Positions 7,174 through 15,923 are shown, numbered from the stretch's first letter. The stretch is DNA of 64,000 nucleotides from Mycobacterium sp. 852002-50816_SCH5313054-b (GCF_001667185.1 NZ_LZIC01000041.1:79815-143814); one strand, 5' to 3'. Program-made: numbers and translations. The notes: a model not told the origin generated them from the letters alone.

Positions 7174-8811
7174 GTGGAATTCAACCTGGCCCAGGTGTTC
7201 GGGGCGGTCGCCGCGGCCAACCCCGACCGGGACTGCATCGTGTTCGGCGATCGGCGCCTCACCTACGCGCAGACCGCCGACCGCGCCCGCCGGTTCGCCC
7301 GCGCGCTGCACGGCTGGGGGCTGGGCGCCCGTCGCGAGCGTGCGGAGCTGGCGCTGTACGAATCGGGCCAGAGCCACCTCGGGTTGTACCTGGCGAACTG
7401 CAACGAATTCCTCGAGGCCATGCTCGGCGCGTACGGGGCACGGGTCGCCCCGTTCAACGTCAACTACCGCTACGTCGCCGACGAGTTGGTGTACCTGCTG
7501 GGCAACGCCGGCGCCGATGCGGTCATGTATCACGCGCGGTTCGCGCCGACGCTGGCCGAGGCGCTGGTCAGGATGCCCGGTCCCGTTCGGCTGATCCACG
7601 TCGACGACGGGTCGGGCAACGACCCGCTGCCGGGGGCGGTGCGCTACGAGGACCTGCTGGCCTCGATGTCCGATGAGCCGCTCGACCTCGCGCCGTCGCC
7701 CGACGATCTGTATGTGCTCTACACCGGCGGCACCACCGGGATGCCCAAGGCGGTGCTGTGGCGGCAGCACGACATCTACGTCAATGCCATGGGCGGGCGG
7801 ACGCTAGGCACCGGCGAGGTGGTGGGCAGCCTGAAGGAGATCGTCGAGCGATCGCGGCTGGAGGGGCCGGGCTCGATGACCCTCGCGCCGCTCATGCACG
7901 GCGCGGCGCAGTGGGCGGCCTTCATCAGTCTGTGCGGTGGGCGGCCGTTCGTGATGGCGCCGACGACCACCCACTTCGATCCGGCCGAGGCGCTGGCGCT
8001 GGCCGGCCGCGAACGGGTGATGTCGCTGTCGATGGTCGGCGACGCCTTCGGGCGGCCGCTGGCCGACGAGCTCGAGGCCGGCGACTACGACCTGTCCGGG
8101 CTGTTTGCGCTCGTCACCGGCGGGGCCGCGCTGAGCGCCCCGCTCAAGCAGCGGTTCGTCGAGCTGCTGCCTCAGGTGACGATCGTGGATGCGGGCGGGG
8201 CGTCGGAATCCGGCGCACAGATGATCCAGGCGTCCAGCCGGCTGCAGGGCGCGTCCGGCCGCTTCGCCCCGAACCCGGGGGCGGTGGTGGTCAGCGAGGA
8301 CCTGACCCGGATCCTGTCGCCGGGCGACGAGCGGATCGGCTGGCTGGCCCAGCAGGGGCCGATACCGCTGGGCTATCTGGGCGATCCGGAGAAGACGGCG
8401 CGCACGTTCCCGGTGATCGAGGGCATCCGCCACTCGGTGCCCGGCGATCGGGCCCGCTGGCACGCCGACGGCCAGATCGAGTTGCTCGGCCGCGATTCGG
8501 TCACCATCAACTCCGGCGGCGAGAAGATCTTTGCCGAGGAGGTCGAAGCCGCGATCGCCGAGCACCCCGACGTGTACGACGTCGTGGTGACGAGCCGGCC
8601 CAGCACCCGGTGGGGCAACGAAGTCGTCGCGCTCGTCCAGTTGGCCAACGGCGCGTCCGTCGACGCCGACGGCATCATCGCCGAGGCCGCCCGCCATATC
8701 GCGCGGTACAAACTGCCGAAGGCGGTCGTCTTCTGCGACCGGTTGCAGCGCTCGCCGTCCGGTAAGGCCGACTACCGCTGGGCGAAAGAGCAAGTGGCGC
8801 AGGGCGGCTGA
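7174..8811 (+). CDS. Acyl-CoA synthetase, FadD19/FadD17-like
   Basis: A complete 545-residue AMP-forming acyl-CoA ligase. The adenylation motif YTGGTTGMPKAV is near residue 188. The hinge region is SVTINSGGEKIFAEEVEAA, and the C-terminus reads SPSGKADYRWAKE with the catalytic lysine. The pattern (LMHGAAQWAA, GDAFGRPL, INSGGEK, DYRWAK) resembles mycobacterial FadD19, which activates a steroid side-chain acid, and FadD17 relatives. The start is GTG 7174 preceded by a GAGGAG-like RBS. Steroid or branched acyl activation is a reasonable guess, but no other steroid gene is nearby. Confidence 0.85.
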   Translation: MEFNLAQVFGAVAAANPDRDCIVFGDRRLTYAQTADRARRFARALHGWGLGARRERAELALYESGQSHLGLYLANCNEFLEAMLGAYGARVAPFNVNYRYVADELVYLLGNAGADAVMYHARFAPTLAEALVRMPGPVRLIHVDDGSGNDPLPGAVRYEDLLASMSDEPLDLAPSPDDLYVLYTGGTTGMPKAVLWRQHDIYVNAMGGRTLGTGEVVGSLKEIVERSRLEGPGSMTLAPLMHGAAQWAAFISLCGGRPFVMAPTTTHFDPAEALALAGRERVMSLSMVGDAFGRPLADELEAGDYDLSGLFALVTGGAALSAPLKQRFVELLPQVTIVDAGGASESGAQMIQASSRLQGASGRFAPNPGAVVVSEDLTRILSPGDERIGWLAQQGPIPLGYLGDPEKTARTFPVIEGIRHSVPGDRARWHADGQIELLGRDSVTINSGGEKIFAEEVEAAIAEHPDVYDVVVTSRPSTRWGNEVVALVQLANGASVDADGIIAEAARHIARYKLPKAVVFCDRLQRSPSGKADYRWAKEQVAQGG

Positions 8812-8860
8812 AACACCTGGCCCCATCCGCCACAGTGGTCCCCCCCGGGAAGGATGTGAC

Positions 8861-8938
8861 GTTTTGTCCACCTCAAAGCGACAATCGCGGGCCCCTGGGC
8901 GCAAAGTCGATCTTTGTCGCTGTGAGGTGGACCAAAAC
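8861..8938. repeat. Long hyphenated inverted repeat upstream of the IclR gene
   Basis: Bases 8861-8884 and 8914-8938 are inverted copies, differing by one mismatch and one inserted base, around a 29-bp GC-rich loop. The arms contain GTCCACCTCAAAGCGACAA and its complement. It lies 50 bp after the FadD stop and 63 bp before the IclR ATG. It could fold as a terminator for fadD, act as a paired operator for the IclR protein, or be a miniature mobile element. There is no T-run after it. Confidence 0.75.
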
Positions 8939-9000
8939 TGTGCCCCGCCCCGAGCCGTGACGGATGTGGCAACTGGGGCCGGTGGCGCTACCGTGATGTC

Positions 9001-9798
9001 ATGCAGAAGAAGCGGGAGCGGGCAGCCGGGAACGCCGATTCGCTTGCGCCCCAGTATCCGATCGAGTCGGTCGACAACGCGCTGAAGCTCCTGCTGTTGC
9101 TGGGGGAGCGGCCGGAGATCCGGTTGACGGAGGCCACCCGATACCTGGGTGTCGCGCCGTCGACCGCGCACCGGCTGTTGGCGATGCTGAACTACCGCGG
9201 GTTCGTCCGGCAGGACCCGGTGTCCAAGGCGTACCTGCCCGGTCCCTCGCTGACCGGCGTGGCGTTTGCGATACTCGGACGCCTCGACATTCAGCGATCC
9301 GCCGCGCCGATCATGCGCGGCCTCAGCGAACAACTGCGGGAAACGATTCACGTCGGAATGCTCGACGGCGCCAACGTCCATTTCGTGGCCGCGGTCGAGG
9401 GCCCGGCCGCGGTCCGGGTGGCTTCCCGGCTGGGACGAACCATGCCGGCGCATTGCACCTCGACGGGCAAGGCCATGCTGGCCCAGCTCGCGGAAACCGA
9501 ACTGCGCCAGTTGTTTCCGGACGAGGAGCTGGAACGCGTCACCCCCCATTCGATCGGCGGCCGCACCGAATTGGAGGCCGAACTGGCCCGCATCCGCGAG
9601 CGGGGCTACGCGATCAATCGGGAGGAGAGCGAGGAGGGCGTCGCGTCGGTGGCGGTGCCCATGCCGACCCGGGCCCCGGGCCTGCGGCTGGCGCTCAACG
9701 CCGCCGCACCGCAGAACCGGCTGGACGGCGCGCGGTGCACCGCCGTGGCGGCCGCGCTTGTCAAGGCGGCCAAGGAGATTGGCGATCAGCTCGGGTGA
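9001..9798 (+). CDS. IclR family transcriptional regulator
   Basis: A 265-residue regulator with a winged helix-turn-helix at about residues 20-80 (LTEATRYLGVAPSTAHRLLA) and a C-terminal effector-binding IclR domain including MPAHCTSTGKAMLA and INREESEEGV. Family members control aromatic-acid and acetate pathways, including pca genes. The Rieske operon and pcaHGB lie 1-9 kb away, so control of these is possible. The 78-bp inverted repeat just upstream may be its operator. The last 13 bp overlap the convergent deacetylase gene. Confidence 0.88.
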   Translation: MQKKRERAAGNADSLAPQYPIESVDNALKLLLLLGERPEIRLTEATRYLGVAPSTAHRLLAMLNYRGFVRQDPVSKAYLPGPSLTGVAFAILGRLDIQRSAAPIMRGLSEQLRETIHVGMLDGANVHFVAAVEGPAAVRVASRLGRTMPAHCTSTGKAMLAQLAETELRQLFPDEELERVTPHSIGGRTELEAELARIRERGYAINREESEEGVASVAVPMPTRAPGLRLALNAAAPQNRLDGARCTAVAAALVKAAKEIGDQLG

Positions 9799-10625
9799 GG
9801 TGTCCGATACGGGATTTCCGGTCGCAGGAAGACGTCGTTGAGCGTCACTGTGCGCAGCTTTCGTGACCGGATGATGTCGACCAGCTGCCCGTAAACGTGG
9901 GTGACCGCCGGGTGGTTGAGGTGGCCGATCACGATGTTCTGCGCCGTGAAGGACTGCAGCGCCATCCGCACGACCTGGTCTTCGCCGAGCACCGCGGAAT
10001 CCCGTAGGTCACCGCTCCACAGGGTCGGAACCTGATAGCCCAACTCGGCGGCCACCCTGTCCACCACGGCGTTGTGATGGCCGTACGGCGGCCGGAAGTA
10101 CGGGGCGGCGTCCACACCGTAGGTATTCCGCAGGAACGCATCGGTGCGGCTGAGCTCATCGGCGACCTGGCTCGCCGACAGTTTCGTCAGGTCGGGATGC
10201 GTCCACGTGTGGTTGGCGAGCTGAATCTGCCCCGATTCGACCAGCGGCCGCAGCACGGCGGCATTCTCGGTCCACGAGCGGTAGGCGCCGGTGACGAAAT
10301 AGGTGAGCCGCACGCCGGTGTCCTTAGCGAATTGCGTGTAGAGCCGCACCACCTCGGTGTCGGCGCCGTCGTCGACAGTCCAGGCCAAGAGATCACCGTT
10401 GCCCGGGAGCTTGGTCAGGACCGTGCCGCCGGGCAGCAGGACGCGCGATGCCCGGTCCGGGGGCGACAGCAACGGCGACAGCAGAGGAGCGGCCGGGCTC
10501 GGCGCAGGCACCTCGGCGCGCGCCACCGTCTCCTTGGGCCCGCCCGCGGAGTACCACGAGACGCCCGTGACCGCCACGGTCGCGGCCACGGCGACCAGGA
10601 AGCGACGCCGGTCCAGTTCGCTCAC
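9786..10625 (-). CDS. Polysaccharide deacetylase family protein with Tat-type signal
   Basis: A 279-residue exported NodB-homology deacetylase. The N-terminus (DRRRFLVAVAATVAVTG) looks like a twin-arginine signal peptide with the RRRFL motif. The catalytic domain shows WTVDDGAD (metal/base aspartates), NHTWTHP (metal histidines, H-x3-H) and YFRPPYGHHN. It probably acts outside the membrane on an N- or O-acetylated glycan of the envelope. It lies 76 bp downstream of the class II aldolase gene on the same strand, but no functional link is evident. Confidence 0.85.
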   Translation of the reverse strand: MSELDRRRFLVAVAATVAVTGVSWYSAGGPKETVARAEVPAPSPAAPLLSPLLSPPDRASRVLLPGGTVLTKLPGNGDLLAWTVDDGADTEVVRLYTQFAKDTGVRLTYFVTGAYRSWTENAAVLRPLVESGQIQLANHTWTHPDLTKLSASQVADELSRTDAFLRNTYGVDAAPYFRPPYGHHNAVVDRVAAELGYQVPTLWSGDLRDSAVLGEDQVVRMALQSFTAQNIVIGHLNHPAVTHVYGQLVDIIRSRKLRTVTLNDVFLRPEIPYRTPHPS

Positions 10626-10701
10626 CCGGGCAGGTTAATCCCGCCGAACGCCGTCTCCACCGAGCGGCACGCGGCGGATATGAAGCTGTGACATTGGGCT
10701 T

Positions 10702-11415
10702 TCAGCCGTCCAGCCGCGCGACCTCGTGCCGCCAGGCCGCGTCGGTGTTCAATCCCGGCCCCAGGTCCGGCAGCTCGTCCCAGTCGGCGTCCTCAATGTC
10801 GCGTAGCGTTCCGCCGGCCGCGCGTACGCGCAACGACATCCGCGCCAGCGCGTCGAGGCCGATCGCCTGCAGCACGGACTGCTCGATAGTGCCTGCGGCG
10901 CTGGTGATCCCGTGCCCGCGCAGGATCACCACGGGTCGGCCGCGCATCGCCGCCACCATGTCCTTGCCCAGCGCGGAGCTCCGGATCAGCACGGCCCGTT
11001 CGTAGACCGGCACGCCGCCGCGCGCCAGCCACGCGCCGGGAATGTCGTAGGCGCCGTAGATCGGCCTCAGCGTGACATCGGCGAGGTCGGCGGCGACCAC
11101 GGCGGGCGGGTGCAGGTGCGCCACGGCCCGGTATGCCGGGTTGGACAGCAGGGTTTGGGCATGGATGGGCAGCTCGTTGGGGACGCGATAACCGTCGAGT
11201 TCTCCCGCGGCGCCTGCGGTTCCGTCGAACCTGACGAGCCGGATGTCGCTTGGCCGGGTGAAGGCCACTCCCGTATCGGTGTCGCTGCGGCAGCGGACGA
11301 GCAGCCGGTCGTCGTCGACGCGCAGGCTCAGGTGGCCGAGGACACCGTCGACCAGGCCGCGCGCCGCGGCGACGCGGCAGCCTTGCGCCAGCAACGCGCG
11401 CTGCTCGTCAAACAC
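10702..11415 (-). CDS. Class II aldolase/adducin family protein, possible aromatic acid decarboxylase
   Basis: A 237-residue metal-dependent aldolase/decarboxylase-fold enzyme. Zinc-site histidines are visible in HLHPPAVVAADL and RGHGITSAAG, and GHLSLRV is the family N-terminal motif. I chose GTG 11415, which overlaps the SDR stop by 8 bp, over the earlier GTG at 11460. In actinobacterial phthalate pathways the 3,4-dihydroxyphthalate decarboxylase belongs to this family. Its place at the end of a Rieske dioxygenase-SDR operon makes a decarboxylation giving a catechol or protocatechuate plausible. It could instead be an aldolase. Confidence 0.78.
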   Translation of the reverse strand: MFDEQRALLAQGCRVAAARGLVDGVLGHLSLRVDDDRLLVRCRSDTDTGVAFTRPSDIRLVRFDGTAGAAGELDGYRVPNELPIHAQTLLSNPAYRAVAHLHPPAVVAADLADVTLRPIYGAYDIPGAWLARGGVPVYERAVLIRSSALGKDMVAAMRGRPVVILRGHGITSAAGTIEQSVLQAIGLDALARMSLRVRAAGGTLRDIEDADWDELPDLGPGLNTDAAWRHEVARLDG

Positions 11416-12205
11416 GTTCGCCCCCCAGCCCGAATCCGCCGTCGGGATGGACGGTTTCACCGGTGATGCCGCGGGATCGGTCGGAGGCCAGGAAGACGAA
11501 ACTCCAGGCGTGGTCCGCGCCGGTGAGCGCGACGTTGAGCGTAGTGCGCGCCGCCATGTCGCGCGCCCGGTCGGGGGTGTCGTCGAGGCGGACGCCGTCG
11601 AGCCCCAGGCTGGCGAGCCCGCGCAGGTCGGTGTTGAGCGTGCCGCCCGGTGCCACCCCGTTGACCCGGATCTGTGGCGCGAGTTCGTGGGCCAGGGTTG
11701 CCACCAGCCCGCGGACGGCGAACTTCGACGATACGTAGAGCACCCCGCCGCGCCCGGGCTGGTACGACGACGTCGACTCGCACAAGACGATCGACGACCC
11801 GGTGCCGGCCCGCAGGGCGGGCAGGGCCGCCTTGACGGACTGCAGGTGGCTCAGCACGTTGGTGCGGAACATCTCGTCGAACGCGGGCGCGAGCGCCTCG
11901 GCGCCGATGTCGCCGATGCCCCGATAGAAATCGAAGACGCCGACGCAGTTGACCAGCGTGTCCAGCCCGCCGAACGCGTCCACCGCGGCGGCGACCGCGC
12001 GGTCGTTCGCCTCCGGGGTGATGGCGTCGCCCTCGATCACCGGGACGCCCGGCGACTCGTTCCGCAACCGTTCACACTTACCGCAATCCCGTTCCAGGGC
12101 AGCGACGTTGGCGCCCTCGGTGCGAAACGCGTCCAGCACGGCGCGGCCGATTCCCGAACCGGCGCCGACGATCAGGGCGCGCTTGCCCTCAAGCCATCCG
12201 GTCAT
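11408..12205 (-). CDS. SDR oxidoreductase, probable cis-dihydrodiol dehydrogenase
   Basis: A 265-residue SDR with the NAD-binding motif VGAGSGIG near residue 13 and a catalytic Y-V-S-S-K. The start is ATG 12205, overlapping the preceding 80-codon gene by 17 bp; the longer frame upstream reads through that gene and is not used. In a Rieske dioxygenase operon an SDR normally oxidises the cis-dihydrodiol to the catechol with NAD+, as BphB/NarB do. Sequence alone shows only the SDR fold. The downstream class II aldolase gene overlaps it by 8 bp. Confidence 0.82.
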   Translation of the reverse strand: MTGWLEGKRALIVGAGSGIGRAVLDAFRTEGANVAALERDCGKCERLRNESPGVPVIEGDAITPEANDRAVAAAVDAFGGLDTLVNCVGVFDFYRGIGDIGAEALAPAFDEMFRTNVLSHLQSVKAALPALRAGTGSSIVLCESTSSYQPGRGGVLYVSSKFAVRGLVATLAHELAPQIRVNGVAPGGTLNTDLRGLASLGLDGVRLDDTPDRARDMAARTTLNVALTGADHAWSFVFLASDRSRGITGETVHPDGGFGLGGERV

Positions 12206-12431
12206 CGCCGCCCTCCGCCTCGTCGGGCACCAGCGGCGCGCCGCAGTTGCCGACCATGGCCGCCAGGGTGCGGGCATTTTGCCAGGTCAGCGCCTCCAGT
12301 TCCAGAGCGTCCAGGCTGATCGACCGCCCGGTTTTGGGCGCGCTGATCAGCAGCCGCGTCCCGTTGCGGGTGTCCACCCGCCGCACCTCGACTTCGGCGA
12401 ATTCGTTTGCCACCGTGATGGGTTCGTTCAC
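12189..12431 (-). CDS. Small conserved protein in the Rieske dioxygenase operon
   Basis: An 80-residue protein starting at GTG 12431, overlapping the beta-subunit stop by four bases (GTGA) and the SDR start by 17. It has a compact alpha/beta look, with motifs VEVRRVDTRNGTRLLISAP and LDALELEALTWQ, one cysteine and no membrane segment. I recall similar short proteins beside ring-hydroxylating dioxygenases in actinobacteria, some annotated 'dihydrodiol dehydrogenase', which their size cannot support. Tight coupling suggests an accessory or assembly factor. The function is unknown. Confidence 0.7.
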   Translation of the reverse strand: MNEPITVANEFAEVEVRRVDTRNGTRLLISAPKTGRSISLDALELEALTWQNARTLAAMVGNCGAPLVPDEAEGGDDRMA

Positions 12432-12943
12432 AGGAACACCGCCAAATTCTGCATCCGCAAGACGGACTCGTCGACAACGATGGTGCGGCGCGCCAGCTTC
12501 CAGCGGCCGTCGCACCGGCGCAGCAGGTCCTCGCGTCCGCAGGACACCAGCGCGCTCTCGTTGACGTCGCCGCGGCTGCGAAACAGCAGCTCGGCCGATT
12601 CGACGACCAGGTGCATGTCGTCTTCGACGAACGTGCGCACGTTGGTGATGAAGTGCCGCAGCCGCGACGGCGGGTCCTCGGTCCAGGCGTGCTCGGTGGC
12701 GAAGCGAGCGACGCGCTGGGTCAGCGAGTACTTGTCCTCGTCGAAATGCGCCATCCCCGGTGACGTGTCGAACCCGGCGCCCCGCGCCGTGGTGACCCGA
12801 ACCGGCATCACGTAGCGGATGTCGTCGGTCAGCGTATCCAGCCACGCGTCGTAGTCCTGGGCGTCGAGCAGATAGGCCTCGTCTACCAGGAACCGATGCG
12901 CCTCCAGGTGGCGAATGTCGTTGAAGGGGAGGGCTTTTCTCAT
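12428..12943 (-). CDS. Aromatic ring-hydroxylating dioxygenase, beta subunit
   Basis: A 171-residue protein of the NTF2/SnoaL-like beta-subunit family, structural partner of the Rieske alpha subunit in the alpha3beta3 oxygenase. Typical features are an N-terminal helix with EAYLLDAQDYDAWLDTLTDDIRYVMPVRV and a C-terminal strand series with RRCDGRWKLARRTIVVDES. ATG 12943 overlaps the alpha stop (ATGA), showing tight coupling. A longer frame upstream overlaps the alpha gene and is not used. Confidence 0.9.
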   Translation of the reverse strand: MRKALPFNDIRHLEAHRFLVDEAYLLDAQDYDAWLDTLTDDIRYVMPVRVTTARGAGFDTSPGMAHFDEDKYSLTQRVARFATEHAWTEDPPSRLRHFITNVRTFVEDDMHLVVESAELLFRSRGDVNESALVSCGREDLLRRCDGRWKLARRTIVVDESVLRMQNLAVFL

Positions 12944-14253
12944 GAGAGGTAATCCGCCCAGAGGTTCAACAGCGCGCGCTGGTTGTACTCGTTGTAGCCG
13001 ACCTGCGCGCGGCCGGGCCCGTGGAAGGACTCGGCGGGCAGCGCCTCGACGACGGGGCGATCGTCGGCGAGCAACCCCATCCGGCTGTTGAGCAGCAGGC
13101 GGCGCGCCATCGACCCGCCCGCGGTGGTGGTCAGCGACACCCAATTCTCCACGTCGTCTTGTTCGAACATCCCGGTGGACCCGAAGCACATCAAATATGC
13201 CTGGTACGAATCACGTTTGTATTGCGGGGGAGCCGCGGAATCCACCGCAAACCACGAGCACACCTCGGTCTCGTTCGCGCTGATGGGCTGCCACAGCCGG
13301 ATCGAGATGAACGGCAGCACCTGCTCGCTGCCGGGCAACTTGGGCCAGTTGTGCACGAAGCTCAGGTTCGGAAAGCAGGTGGCCGCCGAGATCATGAACC
13401 CGTCCTCGCCGACGACCCGCTGCTGCCGCGGCGTCCAGGCCTGCTTGATGCGGCCGATCATCTCGTCGGGATACCCGACGTAGCGCATCCGCTCGTCGAA
13501 GTCGCCCGGCGGAAGTTTGTAGGTGGTCCCCCCGCCGCGGTGCGCCCAGTAGGTCGCTCCGTCCTTGCGCTTCTGGGCTTTTGGCTCGCGGAACAGGCCG
13601 ATGTCGACGATCGACGCGTGCGTGTGCGGGGTGTGGTACATGTCGCCGGCGAAGTTCTCGGCGCCGATCTTCCAGTTCGCCTTGATCCGCCAGCGCTGCG
13701 GGCCCCGCACCTCGAGGCCGCCGGCGCTCTGCTTGGTGTAGAAGTCCAGGTAGAACCGGAAGTCGCCGAGGTAGTCCTCCAGCGGTTCGGCGGCCGGGTC
13801 CATGCTGATGAACAGCAGGCCGTTGTAGCTCGCGAAATTCGGTGCGGGAAGCAGGCTTTGGGCGCGCCGGGGTAGCCCCTCGTCGCCGCCGTAGGCCTCG
13901 CGATGAAACGGCAGTCCGGTGAGCCGGCCATCGTTGCGATACGACCAACCGTGGTACGGGCAGCGGAAATTGGAGGCGTTGCCCATCTCCGCGCGGCACA
14001 CCTGCATCCCGCGATGCAGGCACATGTTGAACATGGCCCGGATATCGCCGGCGCAATTGGTGATGATGAAGGAGTCGTCGAGAACCCGCCGCACCACATA
14101 GTCGCCATCGTGCGGGACCTCCGATTCGTGTCCCACGAACGTCCACGCCCGGCCGAACAGGCGCTCGCGCTCCAGCGCGAACAGCTCCCCGTCGTTGTAG
14201 ATGTGGGCGGGGATCATCCCCCGCCGGACGCTGTCGAAAACTTCCCGATGCAC
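12940..14253 (-). CDS. Rieske non-heme iron ring-hydroxylating dioxygenase, alpha subunit
   Basis: A 437-residue catalytic subunit that inserts O2 into an aromatic ring to give a cis-dihydrodiol. The Rieske [2Fe-2S] ligands are Cys78, His80, Cys98 and His101 (C-x-H-x17-C-x2-H). The mononuclear iron site has His207 and His212 in GDMYHTPHTH, with Asp204 as the electron-bridging acid and an Asp in MFEQDDVENW (near 366). The start is GTG 14253, preceded by AGAGGTC; the frame also allows ATG 14319. The NidA/Phthalate-type signature MFEQDDVENW suggests a polycyclic or aromatic-acid substrate. No ferredoxin or reductase gene is in the operon. Confidence 0.9.
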   Translation of the reverse strand: MHREVFDSVRRGMIPAHIYNDGELFALERERLFGRAWTFVGHESEVPHDGDYVVRRVLDDSFIITNCAGDIRAMFNMCLHRGMQVCRAEMGNASNFRCPYHGWSYRNDGRLTGLPFHREAYGGDEGLPRRAQSLLPAPNFASYNGLLFISMDPAAEPLEDYLGDFRFYLDFYTKQSAGGLEVRGPQRWRIKANWKIGAENFAGDMYHTPHTHASIVDIGLFREPKAQKRKDGATYWAHRGGGTTYKLPPGDFDERMRYVGYPDEMIGRIKQAWTPRQQRVVGEDGFMISAATCFPNLSFVHNWPKLPGSEQVLPFISIRLWQPISANETEVCSWFAVDSAAPPQYKRDSYQAYLMCFGSTGMFEQDDVENWVSLTTTAGGSMARRLLLNSRMGLLADDRPVVEALPAESFHGPGRAQVGYNEYNQRALLNLWADYLS

Positions 14254-14502
14254 GGAGACCTCTGCTCTACAGAAATATGTTCCGCTAAGTAGAATCCCGC
14301 ACGCCATCCTCGTGGTCAATCAGCACCCGGTAAGGATCCTTTGGGCAAACTCACAGGTGGCAGACAACCGGGGATTCACCACGCGCGACTACGGTAGTCA
14401 CGTCGGATCGGTTGCGCAGGTGAGCGCGAAATAATCCGGGATTTACGCCGAGTTCGCGCACAGTTCTGCCATTTGGCTCGGCATCTGAGGAAGGACGGTG
14501 TC
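14254..14502. other. Divergent promoter region between the Rieske dioxygenase operon and the DUF2231-Rieske gene
   Basis: This 249-bp region must hold promoters for both directions and is locally more AT-rich than its flanks, especially at 14270-14300. I found no convincing operator palindrome or terminator. Any control by the nearby IclR protein is unproven. Confidence 0.4.
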
Positions 14503-15441
14503 ATGGTGGATCGGTCCCGGGGGGCCGGCGTCCGGTTGCGGGAACTCGGACCGCGGGTGCTGTCAGCAATCGGGCGACAGGAGTGGCTGGATCGGCCGAG
14601 CTATCGACTCGAGCACCTGCTCAGCTTCGGCTACAACGCGCTGGGCGGCGCGCGCAACACCGTCACCAACGCGCTGCACGGCGTCTGGCTCGGGCACCCG
14701 GTTCATCCGCCGCTGGCGTCGCTGACGAGTGGGGCGCTGGGCACGACGGTGGCGTTGGATGCGCTCAGCCTGCTGCCCGGCCAGCGGCCGAGCGAGGTCC
14801 GCGACGCGTCACGATTCGCCACCCGCGCGCTGGGGGTGGGGATCCTGGCCAGCATCGGCTCGGCGATCACCGGCACCACCGATTGGCAGCACACCCACGA
14901 GCAGGACCGACGGGTGGGGCTGGTACACGGGCTCGTGAACCTCGCCGCCACCGCGCTCTACGCGCAATCCTGGTGGGACCGCCGCCACGGACGGCACGGC
15001 CGCGGGATCGCCGTGACGGCGCTCGGCTACGCCATCACCCTCGGCGGCAGCTACCTCGGCGGGGCACTGGTGTTCGAGTCCGGCATCGGCATCGACCAGT
15101 CGGGTGAGCGGCTGCGCACCACGGAGTGGACGCCGGTGCTGCCCGCGAGCTCGCTGAACGGCAAGCCGGTGCGCGTCGAGGTGGACGGCGTGGGATTGGT
15201 TGTGTGCCAGACGAACCCGGGGCAGGTGTCGGCGTTCGGCGAGTTCTGCCCGCACCTGGCGGCCCCGATGGCCGACGGCTGGGTGGATCGCGGCCGCGTG
15301 GTGTGCCCCTGGCACGGGTCGTGGTTCGCGGCCGGGTCGGGGGAGGTCTTGCGCGGCCCCGCGGCGGCCCCGTTGCCGTGCTACGAGGCCAGGTTGGTCG
15401 ACGGAATGGTTGAGGTGCGTGCCGAGGAGGTAGCGAAGTGA
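14503..15441 (+). CDS. Membrane-anchored Rieske [2Fe-2S] protein with DUF2231-like N-terminus
   Basis: A 312-residue fusion. Residues about 40-195 form a four-helix membrane region like DUF2231 (GHPVHPPLASL, ITGTTDWQHT). A C-terminal Rieske domain binds [2Fe-2S] through Cys249, His251, Cys268 and His271 (C-x-H-x16-C-x2-H). The start is ATG 14503 with a strong GAGGAAGGA ribosome site. The arrangement implies a membrane electron carrier rather than an oxygenase, since no mononuclear iron domain is present. It overlaps the hemerythrin gene by GTGA, so the two are coupled. It may serve oxygen or NO stress; the partner is unknown. Confidence 0.85.
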   Translation: MVDRSRGAGVRLRELGPRVLSAIGRQEWLDRPSYRLEHLLSFGYNALGGARNTVTNALHGVWLGHPVHPPLASLTSGALGTTVALDALSLLPGQRPSEVRDASRFATRALGVGILASIGSAITGTTDWQHTHEQDRRVGLVHGLVNLAATALYAQSWWDRRHGRHGRGIAVTALGYAITLGGSYLGGALVFESGIGIDQSGERLRTTEWTPVLPASSLNGKPVRVEVDGVGLVVCQTNPGQVSAFGEFCPHLAAPMADGWVDRGRVVCPWHGSWFAAGSGEVLRGPAAAPLPCYEARLVDGMVEVRAEEVAK

Positions 15442-15923
15442 ACGCCTATGACGTGTTGAAAGAGCACCACATCGTGATCAAGGGGCTGGGCCGCAAGATC
15501 AGCGAGGCGCCGGTGAACAGCGAAGAGCGACATGCCCTTTTCGACGACTTTCTCGTCGAACTCGACATCCACTTCCGCATCGAGGATGACCTGTACTACC
15601 CGGCGCTGAAGGATGCCACCAAGCTGATCGCGGTCGCCCACGCCGAGCATCGTCAGGTGGTCGATCAGCTTTCCGTGCTGCTCAAGACGCCGCAGAGCGC
15701 GCCGGGCTACGAGGACGAATGGAACTCCTTCAAGACGGTGCTGGAGGCCCACGCCGACGAGGAGGAACGCGACCTGATTCCCGCGCCGCCCGAGGTGAAG
15801 ATCAGCGACGCCGAACTTGAGGAGCTGGGCAGCCAGATGGAAGCAAAGATGGAGCAGTACCGCGGCTCCGCGCTGCATCGGATGCGCACCAAGGGCCGGG
15901 CGGCGCTGGTTCGCGGTCTCTAG
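15438..15923 (+). CDS. Hemerythrin HHE cation-binding domain protein
   Basis: A 161-residue helical protein with a hemerythrin-like di-iron domain. Ligand-type residues appear in LKEHHIVIKGLGRK, LDIHFRIEDDLYYPAL, HAEHRQVVDQL and EAHADEEERDLIP. Such proteins bind O2 or NO, or handle peroxide, in mycobacteria. The start is GTG 15438, overlapping the Rieske gene stop. A terminator-like hairpin follows at 15932-15960. Its pairing with a membrane Rieske protein suggests a small redox unit. Confidence 0.87.
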   Translation: MNAYDVLKEHHIVIKGLGRKISEAPVNSEERHALFDDFLVELDIHFRIEDDLYYPALKDATKLIAVAHAEHRQVVDQLSVLLKTPQSAPGYEDEWNSFKTVLEAHADEEERDLIPAPPEVKISDAELEELGSQMEAKMEQYRGSALHRMRTKGRAALVRGL

